Shown here piece by piece: positions 7,979-16,616 of a stretch of DNA of 64,000 nucleotides. Positions within the stretch are counted from its first letter, which is position 1. Each line of letters opens with the position of its first letter. The DNA is taken from NCBI GenBank assembly GCA_038521625.1, contig JBCBKP010000002.1, forward strand, positions 124,001-188,000, written 5' to 3'. Source of the stretch: JBCBKP01 sp038521625. GTDB taxonomy: Bacteria; Planctomycetota; Phycisphaerae; Phycisphaerales; UBA1924. A model generated the notes under the pieces. That model made no database searches, was not told the origin of the DNA, and saw nothing but the letters and a program-made list of their open reading frames with translations. The position numbers were made by a program, and so were the translations under genes.

Positions 7979-8887
7979 ATGGAATCGCGACTCGTCGCCA
8001 AGCAGAAGGGTGAGGTCGTCGAGGGCCAGAGGATCCTCGCCGAGATCGGCCGCGGAGCGGCCTCGATCGTCTACTTGGTCCAGGACCAGAAGTCCAAGCA
8101 GATCGGGGCTTTGAAGCACGTGCAGAAGCACGACCCGAAGGACCAGCGGTTCCTCGACCAGGCCGAGATCGAGTACCAGATCGCCAGCCAGCTCGACCAC
8201 CCTGTGATGCGGAAGATCCCCAAGCGGATCAAGAAGGGCTCGCTGCTCAACACCAAAGAGCTCTACCTGCTGATGGAGCTCGTGGACGGGCAGGCGATGG
8301 ACCTGCTGCCGCCGAAGACCTTCGAGGACGCGGTCGACCTGTTCCTGCAGGTCGCGAAGGGCCTGGCCCACATGCACGAGCGGGGCTTCGTCCACGCCGA
8401 CATGAAGCCCAACAACGTCATCGTGATCGAGGGCAACCGCGCGAAGATCATCGACCTCGGCCAGAGCTGCAAGGTCGGCACCGTCAAGCCACGCATCCAG
8501 GGCACGCCGGACTACATCGCGCCGGAGCAGGTTCACCGGCGCGAGATCACCGGCAAGACCGACATCTACAACCTCGGCGCAACGATGTACTGGGTCCTGA
8601 CGCGCCAGAAGATCCCGACGGCGCTCGCCAGCGGCGACTCGCTCGTCGGCTCGATCGACGACAACCTGATGGAGAAGCCGAGGCCCGCGATGGAGCTCAA
8701 CAAGCGGATCCCGCAGCGGCTCAACGACCTGATCATGTCGTGCGTCGAGGTCAACGCCGACCTGCGCCCGCGCGACATGCGCGACGTCGCCGACACGCTC
8801 GAACTCGTCCTCGGCCAGATCCGCGCGGCGGCGAACAAGTCGTCGGAGAACGCGTCCATCGGGAAATCCAACTCGGAGGCGGTCTGA
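7979..8887 (+). CDS. eukaryote-like Ser/Thr protein kinase
   Basis: 302 residues from ATG 7979 (an upstream in-frame GTG at 7889 is possible but gives an unrelated tail). A single cytosolic kinase domain with no membrane or sensor domain: glycine loop EIGRGAASIVYLV, catalytic Lys in ALKHV, catalytic loop HADMKPNN (HRDLKPEN in most kinases), DLGQ in place of DFG, and the substrate motif YIAPEQ. The catalytic Asp and both metal and ATP ligands are retained, so activity is expected. The C-terminal tail is short and polar. A metallophosphoesterase starts 27 bases downstream in the same direction, suggesting a reversible phosphorylation pair. Confidence 0.88.
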   Translation: MESRLVAKQKGEVVEGQRILAEIGRGAASIVYLVQDQKSKQIGALKHVQKHDPKDQRFLDQAEIEYQIASQLDHPVMRKIPKRIKKGSLLNTKELYLLMELVDGQAMDLLPPKTFEDAVDLFLQVAKGLAHMHERGFVHADMKPNNVIVIEGNRAKIIDLGQSCKVGTVKPRIQGTPDYIAPEQVHRREITGKTDIYNLGATMYWVLTRQKIPTALASGDSLVGSIDDNLMEKPRPAMELNKRIPQRLNDLIMSCVEVNADLRPRDMRDVADTLELVLGQIRAAANKSSENASIGKSNSEAV

Positions 8888-8914
8888 GCCGGCCATCGCC
8901 AGCGCCATTCCCGG

Positions 8915-9850
8915 ATGCATGACGACGCGCCGTACGAGAATCACTCTCGGCTCGATCTCGCCGACGCCGAGCAGGTGATCTATGCCTTCCGGGCCGGCGC
9001 CGAGGCGACGCGCGGCGCCGCCTGCCGACGCGGCTCGATCGAGGTGATCTCGCCGCCCGGCACGCTCGTCGCCACCGGCGACCTCCACGACCATCCGGTG
9101 CACTACCAGCGGCTCATCGAGATCGCGGGTCTCGACCCGGACCGCCCCGACGAGATCATCGATTCGCCGGCGCCGGTCCACGTGATGTTCCAGGAGATCA
9201 TCCACTCGGACCGGCTGCTCCAGGGCTGCGACCTCAGCTACCGGGCCCTGGCCCGCATCGCCGCGGTCAAGGCCGTCGAGCCGGAGCGGGTCCACGTGCT
9301 GCTCGCCAACCACGAGCTGGCGCAGCTCAACCACGCGGCGATCGTCAAGAACGGCGTGCGCATGGTCGAGGCGTTCGAGGCCGGCCTCGAGTATGTCTTC
9401 GGGGCGGGCGCGGGCGAGGTCGAGCTCGCGATCGAGGACTTCATCTCCGCCATGCCCCTGGCGCTGCGGGCCGAGACCGCGACCGGCGACATCCTCTGCG
9501 CCCACTCGATGCCCGGCGTCGGCGCCATGGGCCTGTTCGACCCCTCGGTGCTCGAGCGCGAGCTGTCCGACGCCGACCGCGCGCCGCGGACCGGCTCGGC
9601 CCACCTCATGGTCTGGGGCCGCGGCTACGACCACGACCAACTCGAGGACCTCGTCGAGCGGTGGGGCGTCAATCTCTTCATCCTTGGGCACGAGCACATC
9701 GACCGCGGCGTGCACCTCTTCCCGCCCAACGCCGTCATCCTCAACAGCGACCACGACCGCGGGGTCTACCTGCCGATCGACCTGAGCGACCCGCCGAGCC
9801 TCAACGAGTACCCCGCGCGGGCCATCCCGTTCAGGCGGGATGGGTTCTGA
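8915..9850 (+). CDS. calcineurin-like metallophosphoesterase, partner of the upstream kinase
   Basis: 311 residues from ATG 8915. The dinuclear-metal motifs are readable in order: GDLHDHPVH (~54-62), LLANHELAQ (~130), CAHSMPG (~196) and GHEHIDRG (~258). The spacing resembles PPP-family protein phosphatases, with the GDxxDRG motif diverged (HSDRLLQGCDLSY region). The 27-base gap to the Ser/Thr kinase suggests one transcript, so the natural guess is a phosphoprotein phosphatase that opposes the kinase; the sequence alone does not exclude another phosphoester substrate. Confidence 0.82.
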   Translation: MHDDAPYENHSRLDLADAEQVIYAFRAGAEATRGAACRRGSIEVISPPGTLVATGDLHDHPVHYQRLIEIAGLDPDRPDEIIDSPAPVHVMFQEIIHSDRLLQGCDLSYRALARIAAVKAVEPERVHVLLANHELAQLNHAAIVKNGVRMVEAFEAGLEYVFGAGAGEVELAIEDFISAMPLALRAETATGDILCAHSMPGVGAMGLFDPSVLERELSDADRAPRTGSAHLMVWGRGYDHDQLEDLVERWGVNLFILGHEHIDRGVHLFPPNAVILNSDHDRGVYLPIDLSDPPSLNEYPARAIPFRRDGF

Positions 9851-9900
9851 TCTGAGCGTTCCCTCGCGGCCTCCGCCGCTCGCTCGCTCTCGCACGGCCG

Positions 9901-9949
9901 CGCGGGGGTGAGCCCCGCGGGCCTGAGCGGGGCCGGAGTCTCTCCGGCC
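9901..9949 (+). terminator. tandem GC hairpins downstream of the metallophosphoesterase gene
   Basis: A 7-bp stem with 5-base loop (9901-9919) is followed by a perfect 8-bp stem with 3-base loop (9931-9949), 50 bases after the stop codon. The layout matches the tandem hairpins at 1629-1677. No T-tract follows. The gap 9851-10040 holds no gene. Confidence 0.4.
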
Positions 9950-10028
9950 ATGCCGTGCGGGAGCCATCCGCGAGCGATCGCGAGTCGCAAGGCGGGGCTG
10001 ACCTGGAACGAGCCGGACGCGTCGCACG

Positions 10029-10034
10029 TACGTT
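10029..10034 (+). promoter_or_regulatory. TACGTT -10 hexamer, leaderless start at 10041
   Basis: TACGTT ends six bases before ATG 10041 and no Shine-Dalgarno is present. Confidence 0.4.
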
Positions 10035-10040
10035 GGACCG

Positions 10041-11000
10041 ATGCCGCGGGCTTCTCTCGACAACCCGCTCTGCCCGCGCTGCGGCTACGACCAGTCGGGG
10101 ATCGTCGCGACCTGGGAGACCGAATGCCCGCTCGAGGGGGTCTGCACCGAGTGCGGGCATGCGTTCCTCATCCAGGACGCCTTCGGGCGATCGACCAACC
10201 CGCGCTGGTACGCCGAGAGCCCGACTGCGAAGCCGATCGCTTCGGTCGTCCCGACGCTCTGGATGCTGTTCGCGAGGCCCGTTCGATTCTGGGAGGTCAT
10301 CCCCCTCGCGATGCCGAATCGGTTGCAGCGGCTGATCGCCCCGCTCGCCTTCGGTCTGCTCATCCTGATCGTGCCGCGATTCGCGGTGATCGTGCCGACG
10401 TCGTTCCTCTATGGCACGCCATTCCGCGGATACGGACCGCAAGGCCGGTTGTTGTTGAGCAGGCTGATGCAGGGACCCGACGGCGCGCCGCCGTCAGATC
10501 TCGACTGGGTCGCGCGGCTCCTAGGCCAGCAATGGCTGTCGCTCATCCACCCTCTCCAAATCGTCTCACACGCCAATCGCTGGCCATCACTGATCGCCGT
10601 CCTCTTGCTCCCGATCGTTGGGGCGGCCGCGTTCGTCCTGCTTCCGGTGACGCTGCGGCGGGCAAAGATCCAGCGCCGGCACCTGCTCCGTCTGGGCGCC
10701 GTCGGGGTGGTCTTCGCCTTCGGATGGGCGTCACTCGCGGCACTCGCGATCCCATACCTGATCCATGCGCGGGTCTGGCCGGGTGCGCGCTGGACGAATA
10801 GCTTCTGGGCGAGCTCGGACCAGTTGGTCCCGATCGCTGCGGTCGCCATCTGCTTCCTCTACTGGCGGGCCGCGAGGGACTACCTCAAGCTGACGCACCC
10901 ACTCGCCGTCGCCTTCGCCACAACGGCGATCGGTCTTCTTCTGGTCGCGATCTTCCGCTACCCCGCGACGAGCGAGTTCCTCATGGCATTCTTCGTCTGA
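10041..11000 (+). CDS. zinc-ribbon multi-pass membrane protein, unknown function
   Basis: 319 residues. The N-terminus carries a treble-clef type zinc ribbon, CPRCGYD ... CTECGH (Cys at ~11, 14, 35 and 38). After a cytosolic stretch there are about five hydrophobic segments (~98-120, 190-212, 226-246, 264-280, 292-312). This layout, a short CxxCG ribbon followed by membrane helices, is common among unassigned planctomycete proteins; no enzymatic motif is visible. It stands alone between hairpins (9901-9949) and glyA. Confidence 0.7.
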   Translation: MPRASLDNPLCPRCGYDQSGIVATWETECPLEGVCTECGHAFLIQDAFGRSTNPRWYAESPTAKPIASVVPTLWMLFARPVRFWEVIPLAMPNRLQRLIAPLAFGLLILIVPRFAVIVPTSFLYGTPFRGYGPQGRLLLSRLMQGPDGAPPSDLDWVARLLGQQWLSLIHPLQIVSHANRWPSLIAVLLLPIVGAAAFVLLPVTLRRAKIQRRHLLRLGAVGVVFAFGWASLAALAIPYLIHARVWPGARWTNSFWASSDQLVPIAAVAICFLYWRAARDYLKLTHPLAVAFATTAIGLLLVAIFRYPATSEFLMAFFV

Positions 11001-11014
11001 TCGGACCCGATCAG
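10997..11014. terminator. 7-bp hairpin at the stop codon before glyA
   Basis: CTGATCG and CGATCAG pair around a four-base loop, overlapping the stop codon of the upstream gene and ending 20 bases before the glyA -10. No T-tract follows, so this could be a terminator, an operator or chance. A related 6-1-6 palindrome lies at 22196-22208. Confidence 0.3.
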
Positions 11015-11034
11015 TCCGCCCGACCCCGTCCGAA

Positions 11035-11040
11035 TAGCAT
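11035..11040 (+). promoter_or_regulatory. TAGCAT -10 hexamer, leaderless start of glyA
   Basis: TAGCAT ends six bases before ATG 11047. There is no Shine-Dalgarno and no room for a leader riboswitch. Confidence 0.45.
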
Positions 11041-11046
11041 CCCCGC

Positions 11047-12351
11047 ATGAGCCACCCCATCGACGACGCCGTGCTGAGCCTGATCCAGAGTCAGGACCCC
11101 GAGGCCGCCGCCATCCTGCAGCGCGAGCGCGATCGCCAGGAATCGACGATCGAGCTGATCGCGTCCGAAAACCACGCGAGCCCCGCCGTCATGCACGCCG
11201 CCGGCACGCACTTCACCAACAAGTACGCCGAGGGCTACCCGGGCCGGCGCTACTACGGCGGCTGCGCGCACATGGACGAGATCGAGCGACTCGCCCAGGA
11301 CCGCGCGTGCGAGATGTTCGGCTGCGCGTTCGCCAACGTGCAGCCGCACTCGGGGGCCCAGGCCAACACCGCCGTCTTCATGGCGCTGATGGAGGCCGGC
11401 GACACCTTCGCCAGTCTCTTGCTGAAGGACGGCGGCCACCTCAGCCACGGCATGAAGCTCAACTTCAGCGGCACCTTCTACAACCCCGTGCACTACCCCC
11501 TGCACTACGACCAGAACCACGCCGACTTTGAGCGCCTCGACTACGACGCCGTCCGGGCCGTCTGTCTCGAGCACCGGCCCAAGATGCTGCTGACCGGCTA
11601 CTCGGCCTACTCCCGCACCATCGACTTCGCGAAGTTCCGCGCGATCGCCGACGAGTGCGGCGCCATCCTGATGGCCGACATCGCCCACATCTCCGGCCTC
11701 GTCGCCGGCGGGCAGCACCCGAGCCCGTTCCCGCACTGCGACGTCGTCACCACGACCACGCACAAGGGCCTCCGCGGCCCGCGCGGCGGGCTGATCCTCA
11801 CCAACAACGAGGACATCCACAAGGCCTGCAACAAGGCGCTCTTCCCGGGCGTCCAGGGCGGCCCGCTCATGCACATCGTCATGGCCAAGGCGGTCGCCTT
11901 CGGCGAGGCCCTGAGGCCCGAGTACAAGGCCTACCAGGCCCAGGTCGTCGAGAACGCCGCGGCACTCGCCTCGGCGCTCCAGCACCGCGGGTTCCGGATC
12001 TGCTCGGGCGGCACCGACAACCACCTGATGCTGGTCGACCTGCGAACCAAGTCGGAGGACCTCACCGGCGCCGACGCCGAGAAGTGGCTCGAGGACGCCG
12101 GGGTCATCTGCAACAAGAACGGCATCCCGAACGACCCGCGCCCGCCCATGAAGACCAGCGGGATCCGACTCGGGACCTCGGCCGTGACCACCCGCGGCTT
12201 CGGGACCGCCGAGATGGACCAGATCGCCGCGCTGATCGAGCGGGCGCTCGAGAGCGGGGGCGACGAGACCATGCTCGCCGACGTCCGCGAAGACGTCCGG
12301 TCGCTGTGCGCCCGCTTCCCGATGCCCGGGGCGGAGACCGCCGCCGTCTGA
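11047..12351 (+). CDS. glyA: serine hydroxymethyltransferase
   Basis: 434 residues, of normal family length. PLP enzyme that converts serine and tetrahydrofolate to glycine and 5,10-methylene-tetrahydrofolate, the main cytosolic source of one-carbon units. Signatures: IELIASENHASPAVMHA and YAEGYPGRRYYGG at the N-terminus, HPHSGAQAN-like substrate region (QPHSGAQANTAVF), DIAHISGLVAGG, and the PLP-binding lysine in TTTTHKGLRGPRGG (Lys ~240). The C-terminal domain (SGIRLGTSAVTTRGF) is intact. It appears to be monocistronic and leaderless. Confidence 0.96.
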   Translation: MSHPIDDAVLSLIQSQDPEAAAILQRERDRQESTIELIASENHASPAVMHAAGTHFTNKYAEGYPGRRYYGGCAHMDEIERLAQDRACEMFGCAFANVQPHSGAQANTAVFMALMEAGDTFASLLLKDGGHLSHGMKLNFSGTFYNPVHYPLHYDQNHADFERLDYDAVRAVCLEHRPKMLLTGYSAYSRTIDFAKFRAIADECGAILMADIAHISGLVAGGQHPSPFPHCDVVTTTTHKGLRGPRGGLILTNNEDIHKACNKALFPGVQGGPLMHIVMAKAVAFGEALRPEYKAYQAQVVENAAALASALQHRGFRICSGGTDNHLMLVDLRTKSEDLTGADAEKWLEDAGVICNKNGIPNDPRPPMKTSGIRLGTSAVTTRGFGTAEMDQIAALIERALESGGDETMLADVREDVRSLCARFPMPGAETAAV

Positions 12352-12488
12352 CCAGGGGCGGCGCACACCGATCAGCCCCTCCAACCCTCCCGGCTTCACG
12401 CCGGCTCGGCGCACCCCCGAAACCGGCTGGTGTGTTCGGCCCATCGGCTCGATGTCCCCAGGTTGGTCTCGAGGTTGGAGGTGCCCCC

Positions 12489-12992
12489 ATGGTCGCTCTG
12501 CGCTCCCCATGCCGACCGTCCCGGCCCGGCCCGCTCGGTCGCGCGTTCACGCTGGTCGAGATCCTGATCGTCGTGGTGATCCTCGGGATCCTCGCCGCGA
12601 TCATCGTTCCCGGCTTCGGCGATGCGGCGACCGAGTCGAAGGTCGCGGCGTTCGCCGAGAACCTGCGCACGTTCGAGGAGGCCGCCGACATGCACAACGC
12701 GCAGACCGGCTCCTACCCGCCCGATACCTCGACCGGGCAGCTCCCGCCGGCGCCGTTCAGCGACATCATCGACCAACGCTCATGGCAGCGCCCCACGCCG
12801 CTGGGGGGCAGCTGGGACATGGAGGTCAACGGCGTGGGCGTGCACTTTCAGGGCGACGACCCCGGCCCGCTGGTGATGGTGCTTGTCGACGAGATCATGG
12901 ACGACGGCGACCTGGGCAACGGCCGCTTCCAGTCGCTCGGCTCGGGCCGGTACTACCTCGTGCTGAACCCGTCGGACCCGCCGTCGCCGTGA
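12489..12992 (+). CDS. prepilin/pseudopilin-like protein with type IV N-terminal methylation motif
   Basis: 167 residues from ATG 12489, with GGAGG at 12477-12481 seven bases upstream. A basic leader is followed by the prepilin peptidase site and hydrophobic spine: GRAFTLVEILIVVVILGILAAIIVP, cut expected between Gly/Ala and Phe with Glu at +5. The C-terminal domain is short and acidic (DDPGPLVMVLVDEIMDDGD) and resembles the minor pseudopilins used in planctomycete type II-like secretion systems. No assembly genes are adjacent; a stand-alone GspE-N-like gene at 22356 and the GspG-like domain at 823 are the only related items in the window. Confidence 0.85.
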   Translation: MVALRSPCRPSRPGPLGRAFTLVEILIVVVILGILAAIIVPGFGDAATESKVAAFAENLRTFEEAADMHNAQTGSYPPDTSTGQLPPAPFSDIIDQRSWQRPTPLGGSWDMEVNGVGVHFQGDDPGPLVMVLVDEIMDDGDLGNGRFQSLGSGRYYLVLNPSDPPSP

Positions 12993-13005
12993 TTGGATCG
13001 GACGC

Positions 13006-13611
13006 TCAGCCGCCCGGGATCACGCTCGGGTCGACTTCCGGTAGAGCGGCTTCGGCCCCTGGCCACATCGCCGCGAGAATGCCGGCTGTGATCATCGCGT
13101 AGATGATCGCGTCGATCAGGTCGGTGATCACGAACCGCGCCGGCTTGCCGAAGAAGATCGCGTAGGGCAGCCCGCCGAAGACGTGGCCGAGCACCGCGGC
13201 CGTCCCGGCGATCTGGAACACTCGGAGGTACTCGGCGCCGGGCTCGACCGCCTGCCGCGTCAGATACCCGACGAACAGCGTGATCACGAAGAAGACCAGC
13301 GCCGTGAAGGCCAGGTTCTTGCCGAACTTCGAGGCCGCCGGGAAGACCGTGATCGTGCCCCACGGGCCGTGCTCCCAGCGCGCCCTGAAGGCCTCGTCCT
13401 TCATGTTCTTCTGATCGGCGCAGTACGGGAAGATGTACGTGCCGGGTTCGAGGCCGAGGTCCTCGACCGCCCGCTCGAGCTTCTCGCCGCCTGGCGGCGC
13501 CTTCACGTCGGCCTTGTGGTGCGGCGAGACCATCCAGAGCAGCGAGCTGGCGATGAAGACCGCGATGGTCGCCAGAACGATCGGGATCCAGAGCTCGAGG
13601 ATCGCGTCCAT
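13006..13611 (-). CDS. four-helix membrane protein, unknown function
   Basis: 201 residues from ATG 13611. Hydrophobic segments lie at ~5-27, 100-120, 132-150 and 170-190. The stretch between the first two is soluble and contains a conserved-looking HHKADVKAPPGGEKLERAVEDLGLEPGTYIFPYC and WEHGPWGTITVFP. I recall similar unannotated membrane proteins in planctomycetes and other bacteria but cannot name a function. The gene converges with the prepilin gene (13-base gap). A TAGGCT hexamer on the minus strand near 13650 may be its -10. Confidence 0.65.
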   Translation of the reverse strand: MDAILELWIPIVLATIAVFIASSLLWMVSPHHKADVKAPPGGEKLERAVEDLGLEPGTYIFPYCADQKNMKDEAFRARWEHGPWGTITVFPAASKFGKNLAFTALVFFVITLFVGYLTRQAVEPGAEYLRVFQIAGTAAVLGHVFGGLPYAIFFGKPARFVITDLIDAIIYAMITAGILAAMWPGAEAALPEVDPSVIPGG

Positions 13612-13715
13612 ACCGATGCCCCCCGGGGTCGTGCGCGAACACTCCAGCCTACCCGAAGTCGAGTGCACCCAGCCGCTTGGGCACGTAGGTCGAAGTTCTG
13701 GTAAACGGTGCGTTG

Positions 13716-15119
13716 ATGATCGCCGCGATCGGCAGCCGGATCAGCCGCGTCTTCGAACGCACCGCCCCCGACCCGTTCGTGCTCGCGATCCTGCTGACCG
13801 CGGTGACGGCGGCCGCGGCGCTGCTCTTCGGCGACTTCGCGTCCAAGCCGGCTGACGAGAGCCGCGCCGGGTATCTGCTCACGCAGTGGCGGTCCGACTC
13901 GGGCCTGTGGGCCCTGATCGGCTTCGGCATGCAGATGTGCCTGGTGCTGGTCACCGGGCACGCCCTTGCCGAGGCCCGGCCGATCAAGCGGGCGCTCCAC
14001 TCGATCGCCGCGATCCCCCGCGATGCGCGCACGGCGACGGCGATGGTCGCGTTCGTCGCGTGCGTGACCGGGCTGCTGAACTGGGGGCTGGCGCTGGTGG
14101 TCGGCGCGACGCTGGCGCGCGAGGTCGCCCGGTCGCTCGAGGCCCGCGGCGTGCGGGCCCACTACCCGCTGCTCGCCGCCGCCGGCTACGCCGGGCTTCT
14201 GGTCTGGCACGGCGGCCTCTCGGGCAGCGCGCCGATCACGATGACGACCGAGGCGGGCGCCGCCCGCGTGCTGAACGACCCCGGGCTGCTCGAGCGGATC
14301 GGCGGGCCGGTCCCGCTCGGCGAGACGCTCGCCAGCCCGATGAACCTGGTCGTCTCGGGGGGGCTGGCGCTGCTCGTGCCGCTGGTCTTCGCGCTGCTCG
14401 TGCCGCGAGACGGCGCGGGCGAGCTCCGCCCGGTGACCGACTACCGCCCGCTCGAATCTGAGCCGGAAACCCGGCCCGAGAACGGGACCCGACCGGCCTC
14501 GATCCCCGAGCACCTGGCCCGCAGCCGCGTCCTGGCCTGGGGCCTCGCGGCGGCGTTCGGGCTGGCGTTCTTCTCGTCGGCGGCCGGCAAGAGCCTCGGC
14601 TCGATCGGGCTCAACGACGTCAACGCGCTGATGCTGATGCTCGGGCTCGCGCTGCATGCCTCCTCCGCGTCCTACGCCCGCGCCGCCGAGGACGGCGCCC
14701 GCGGCTGCGCAGGGATCATCCTGCAGTTCCCGCTCTACGCGGGCATCGCGGCGATGCTCAAGACCTCCGGCCTGGTCGCGATGTTCGCGCGCGGCGCCGC
14801 CGAGCTCCCGTCATGGGCGCTCGAGCCCGGGATGTTCTTCCTGTCCGGAGTCGTGAACTTCTTCGTGCCCTCGGGCGGCGGGCAGTGGGGGATCCAGGGG
14901 CCGATCGCGCTCGAGGCCGCGGCCGCGGCGGGGACGGATCCCGGGCGGATGATCATGGCGGTCGCCTACGGCGATCAGTTGACCAACATGCTGCAGCCGT
15001 TCTGGGCGCTGCCGCTGCTGGCGATCACGGGCGTGAAGGCCCGCGAGATCGTCGGCTACACCGCGGTCGTGATGCTCGCCGCCGCGGCGTGGATGCTGCT
15101 GGGGCTGGCGGTCATGTGA
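13716..15119 (+). CDS. atoE: short-chain fatty acid transporter (AtoE family)
   Basis: 467 residues from ATG 13716 (TTG 13713 is the codon before). The N-terminus RISRVFERTAPDPFVLAILLTAVT is characteristic of the AtoE/TIGR00366 family, as are HGGLSGSAPITMTT, the membrane segments throughout and FFVPSGGGQWGIQGPIALEAA near the C-terminus. The family imports short-chain fatty acids such as acetoacetate or butyrate. No ato catabolic genes are adjacent, so the physiological substrate is open. Confidence 0.88.
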   Translation: MIAAIGSRISRVFERTAPDPFVLAILLTAVTAAAALLFGDFASKPADESRAGYLLTQWRSDSGLWALIGFGMQMCLVLVTGHALAEARPIKRALHSIAAIPRDARTATAMVAFVACVTGLLNWGLALVVGATLAREVARSLEARGVRAHYPLLAAAGYAGLLVWHGGLSGSAPITMTTEAGAARVLNDPGLLERIGGPVPLGETLASPMNLVVSGGLALLVPLVFALLVPRDGAGELRPVTDYRPLESEPETRPENGTRPASIPEHLARSRVLAWGLAAAFGLAFFSSAAGKSLGSIGLNDVNALMLMLGLALHASSASYARAAEDGARGCAGIILQFPLYAGIAAMLKTSGLVAMFARGAAELPSWALEPGMFFLSGVVNFFVPSGGGQWGIQGPIALEAAAAAGTDPGRMIMAVAYGDQLTNMLQPFWALPLLAITGVKAREIVGYTAVVMLAAAAWMLLGLAVM

Positions 15120-15131
15120 GTGCGTGACGCG

Positions 15132-15151
15132 CTCCTCGCGCGAGCGAGGGG
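15132..15151. terminator. 8-bp hairpin with GCGA tetraloop between convergent genes
   Basis: The stem CTCCTCGC/GCGAGGGG (one T-G pair) is closed by a GNRA tetraloop, 12 bases after the atoE stop and about 70 bases before the stop of the convergent HAD gene. Placement fits a bidirectional terminator, though there is no T-tract. Confidence 0.45.
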
Positions 15152-15223
15152 TTCGCAACGCACTGGCCAAGCCCGGCTGTCGGCTTTGTGTAACCTCTGC
15201 TCACGCCGGGGGCTCGCTTGGAG

Positions 15224-15898
15224 TCAGAGGCTCAGCAGCCCCGGCAGCTCGGCCATCGACTCGACGATCGCGTCGGGCTCGGCCTTGGCCAGCTCCGACC
15301 TGGGCGTCAGATCGACATGCGCCAAGACCCGCATCCCCGCGGCCCGCGCCGCGACAACGCCGGCGGGTGAGTCCTCGACCACGACGCAGTGGTCCGGCCC
15401 GAAGCCGCACTCGTGCGCCGCGAACAGGAACAGGTCCGGCGCCGGTTTGGGGTTCTCGACGTCGTCGGCCGAGAAGATCCGGTCCCGCGGCGTTCGGGCT
15501 GAGAGGCCGGACGAGCCGAGGCTGGCGTCCATCTTGGTGTGCGGGCCGTTGCTGGCGACGCACCAGGGCAGGCCGATCCGGTCGAGGGCGTCGAGCGCCG
15601 CGACCGCGCCCTCGATCGGCGGGATGCCCCGCTCGAACGCCTCGAACATGTTCCTGCGGTAGCCGGCGACGAAGTCGGGCAGCTCCCGCCCGACGCGCTC
15701 GGTGATCATGGCCTCGATCGTGTCGATGTGGACGCCCTTGATCGTCGCCACGACCTCGTCCATCGGCAGCTCGAGCCCGAACGTGGCGATCCACTCGCGC
15801 ATGACGCGCAGCGTCGTGGGCTCGGTGTCCACCAGGACGCCGTCGCAGTCGAAGATGACGAGGCCGACCGGCCGTCCGAGGAAAGCCGGCGGGGGCAT
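15224..15898 (-). CDS. HAD-family phosphatase (phosphoglucomutase/phosphatase-like)
   Basis: 224 residues from ATG 15898. All HAD motifs are readable: FDCDGVLVDTEP (motif I), VASNGPHTK (motif II), KPAPDLFLFAA (motif III Lys) and VVEDSPAGVVAARAAGM (motif IV). The helical cap between motifs I and II places it in subfamily IA with beta-phosphoglucomutase and small sugar-phosphate phosphatases; the exact substrate cannot be told. It begins three bases after the clpP stop, so it is probably the last gene of a clpP-clpP-HAD operon. Confidence 0.85.
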   Translation of the reverse strand: MPPPAFLGRPVGLVIFDCDGVLVDTEPTTLRVMREWIATFGLELPMDEVVATIKGVHIDTIEAMITERVGRELPDFVAGYRRNMFEAFERGIPPIEGAVAALDALDRIGLPWCVASNGPHTKMDASLGSSGLSARTPRDRIFSADDVENPKPAPDLFLFAAHECGFGPDHCVVVEDSPAGVVAARAAGMRVLAHVDLTPRSELAKAEPDAIVESMAELPGLLSL

Positions 15899-15900
15899 GG

Positions 15901-16569
15901 TCAGCCCCGCTCGCCCTCGGGCGAGCCGTGGCGCCCGCCCGGGGCCTCGGGCATGGCGGAGAGGACCTCGTCGATCAGGCCGTACTCCTTCATCTCGCCG
16001 TCGTCGAGCCAGAGGTTGCGGTCGCAGTCCTTGGCGATCTTGTCGTAGTTCTGGCCGGTGTTCTCGGCGTAGAGCTGGTAGATCCGCTCGCGGAGTCGGA
16101 TGATCTCCTTGGCCTCGATCTCGAGGTCGGTCGCCTGGCCCTCCATCACCCCGCCGAGCAGCGGCTGGTGCATCAGGTTTCGGCTGTTGCGCAGGCAGTA
16201 CCGCTTGCCCCTGGCGCCGCACATCGCGATGACCGAGCCCATGCTGGCGGCCTGGCCGATGATGAACGTGCTCACGTCCGGCTGGATGTACTGCATCGTG
16301 TCGACGATGCCCATGCCGGCCGAGACCGAGCCGCCCGGGCTGTTGACGTACAGGTGGATGTCGCTCTTCGGGTCGTCGTTGGCGAGGAAGAGCAGCTGGG
16401 CGACGACGAGGTTGGCCATCTCGTCCATGACCGGGCCGGTCACGAAGATGATGCGGTCCTTCAGAAGACGCGAGTAGATGTCGTACGACCGCTCGCCGCG
16501 GCCGGTGTGTTCGATGACGATCGGGACGAGCGAGCTGTTGTGGATCGAGCTCGGGCTGTTGGTCGGCAT
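15901..16569 (-). CDS. clpP: ATP-dependent Clp protease proteolytic subunit (first copy)
   Basis: 222 residues. Forms the barrel peptidase that degrades substrates delivered by a Clp ATPase. The nucleophile Ser109 (GQAASMGS) and His134 (LMHQPL) are present. At the acid position, KDCDRNLW aligned by eye with DTERDRF of E. coli puts Asn185 where the catalytic Asp sits, with Asp183 two residues earlier. The N-terminal axial-loop region is longer than usual and the C-terminus has a Gly/Glu-rich tail. It lies 47 bases downstream of a second clpP, so hetero-oligomers are likely. Confidence 0.92.
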   Translation of the reverse strand: MPTNSPSSIHNSSLVPIVIEHTGRGERSYDIYSRLLKDRIIFVTGPVMDEMANLVVAQLLFLANDDPKSDIHLYVNSPGGSVSAGMGIVDTMQYIQPDVSTFIIGQAASMGSVIAMCGARGKRYCLRNSRNLMHQPLLGGVMEGQATDLEIEAKEIIRLRERIYQLYAENTGQNYDKIAKDCDRNLWLDDGEMKEYGLIDEVLSAMPEAPGGRHGSPEGERG

Positions 16570-16616
16570 GGTGGTGTCTCGGTGGGGCGGTTGTTCGTGC
16601 GTGCGGCGCGTGGAGA

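Noticed and set aside
7787..10063. A 758-codon minus-strand open frame over the kinase and phosphatase genes
   Set aside because: The translation is low-complexity and repetitive in Arg, Asp, Val and Leu, as expected opposite GC-biased third positions. The plus-strand genes have clear motifs.
11001..11046. Glycine riboswitch upstream of glyA
   Set aside because: Only 46 bases separate the genes and the TAGCAT hexamer leaves no leader.
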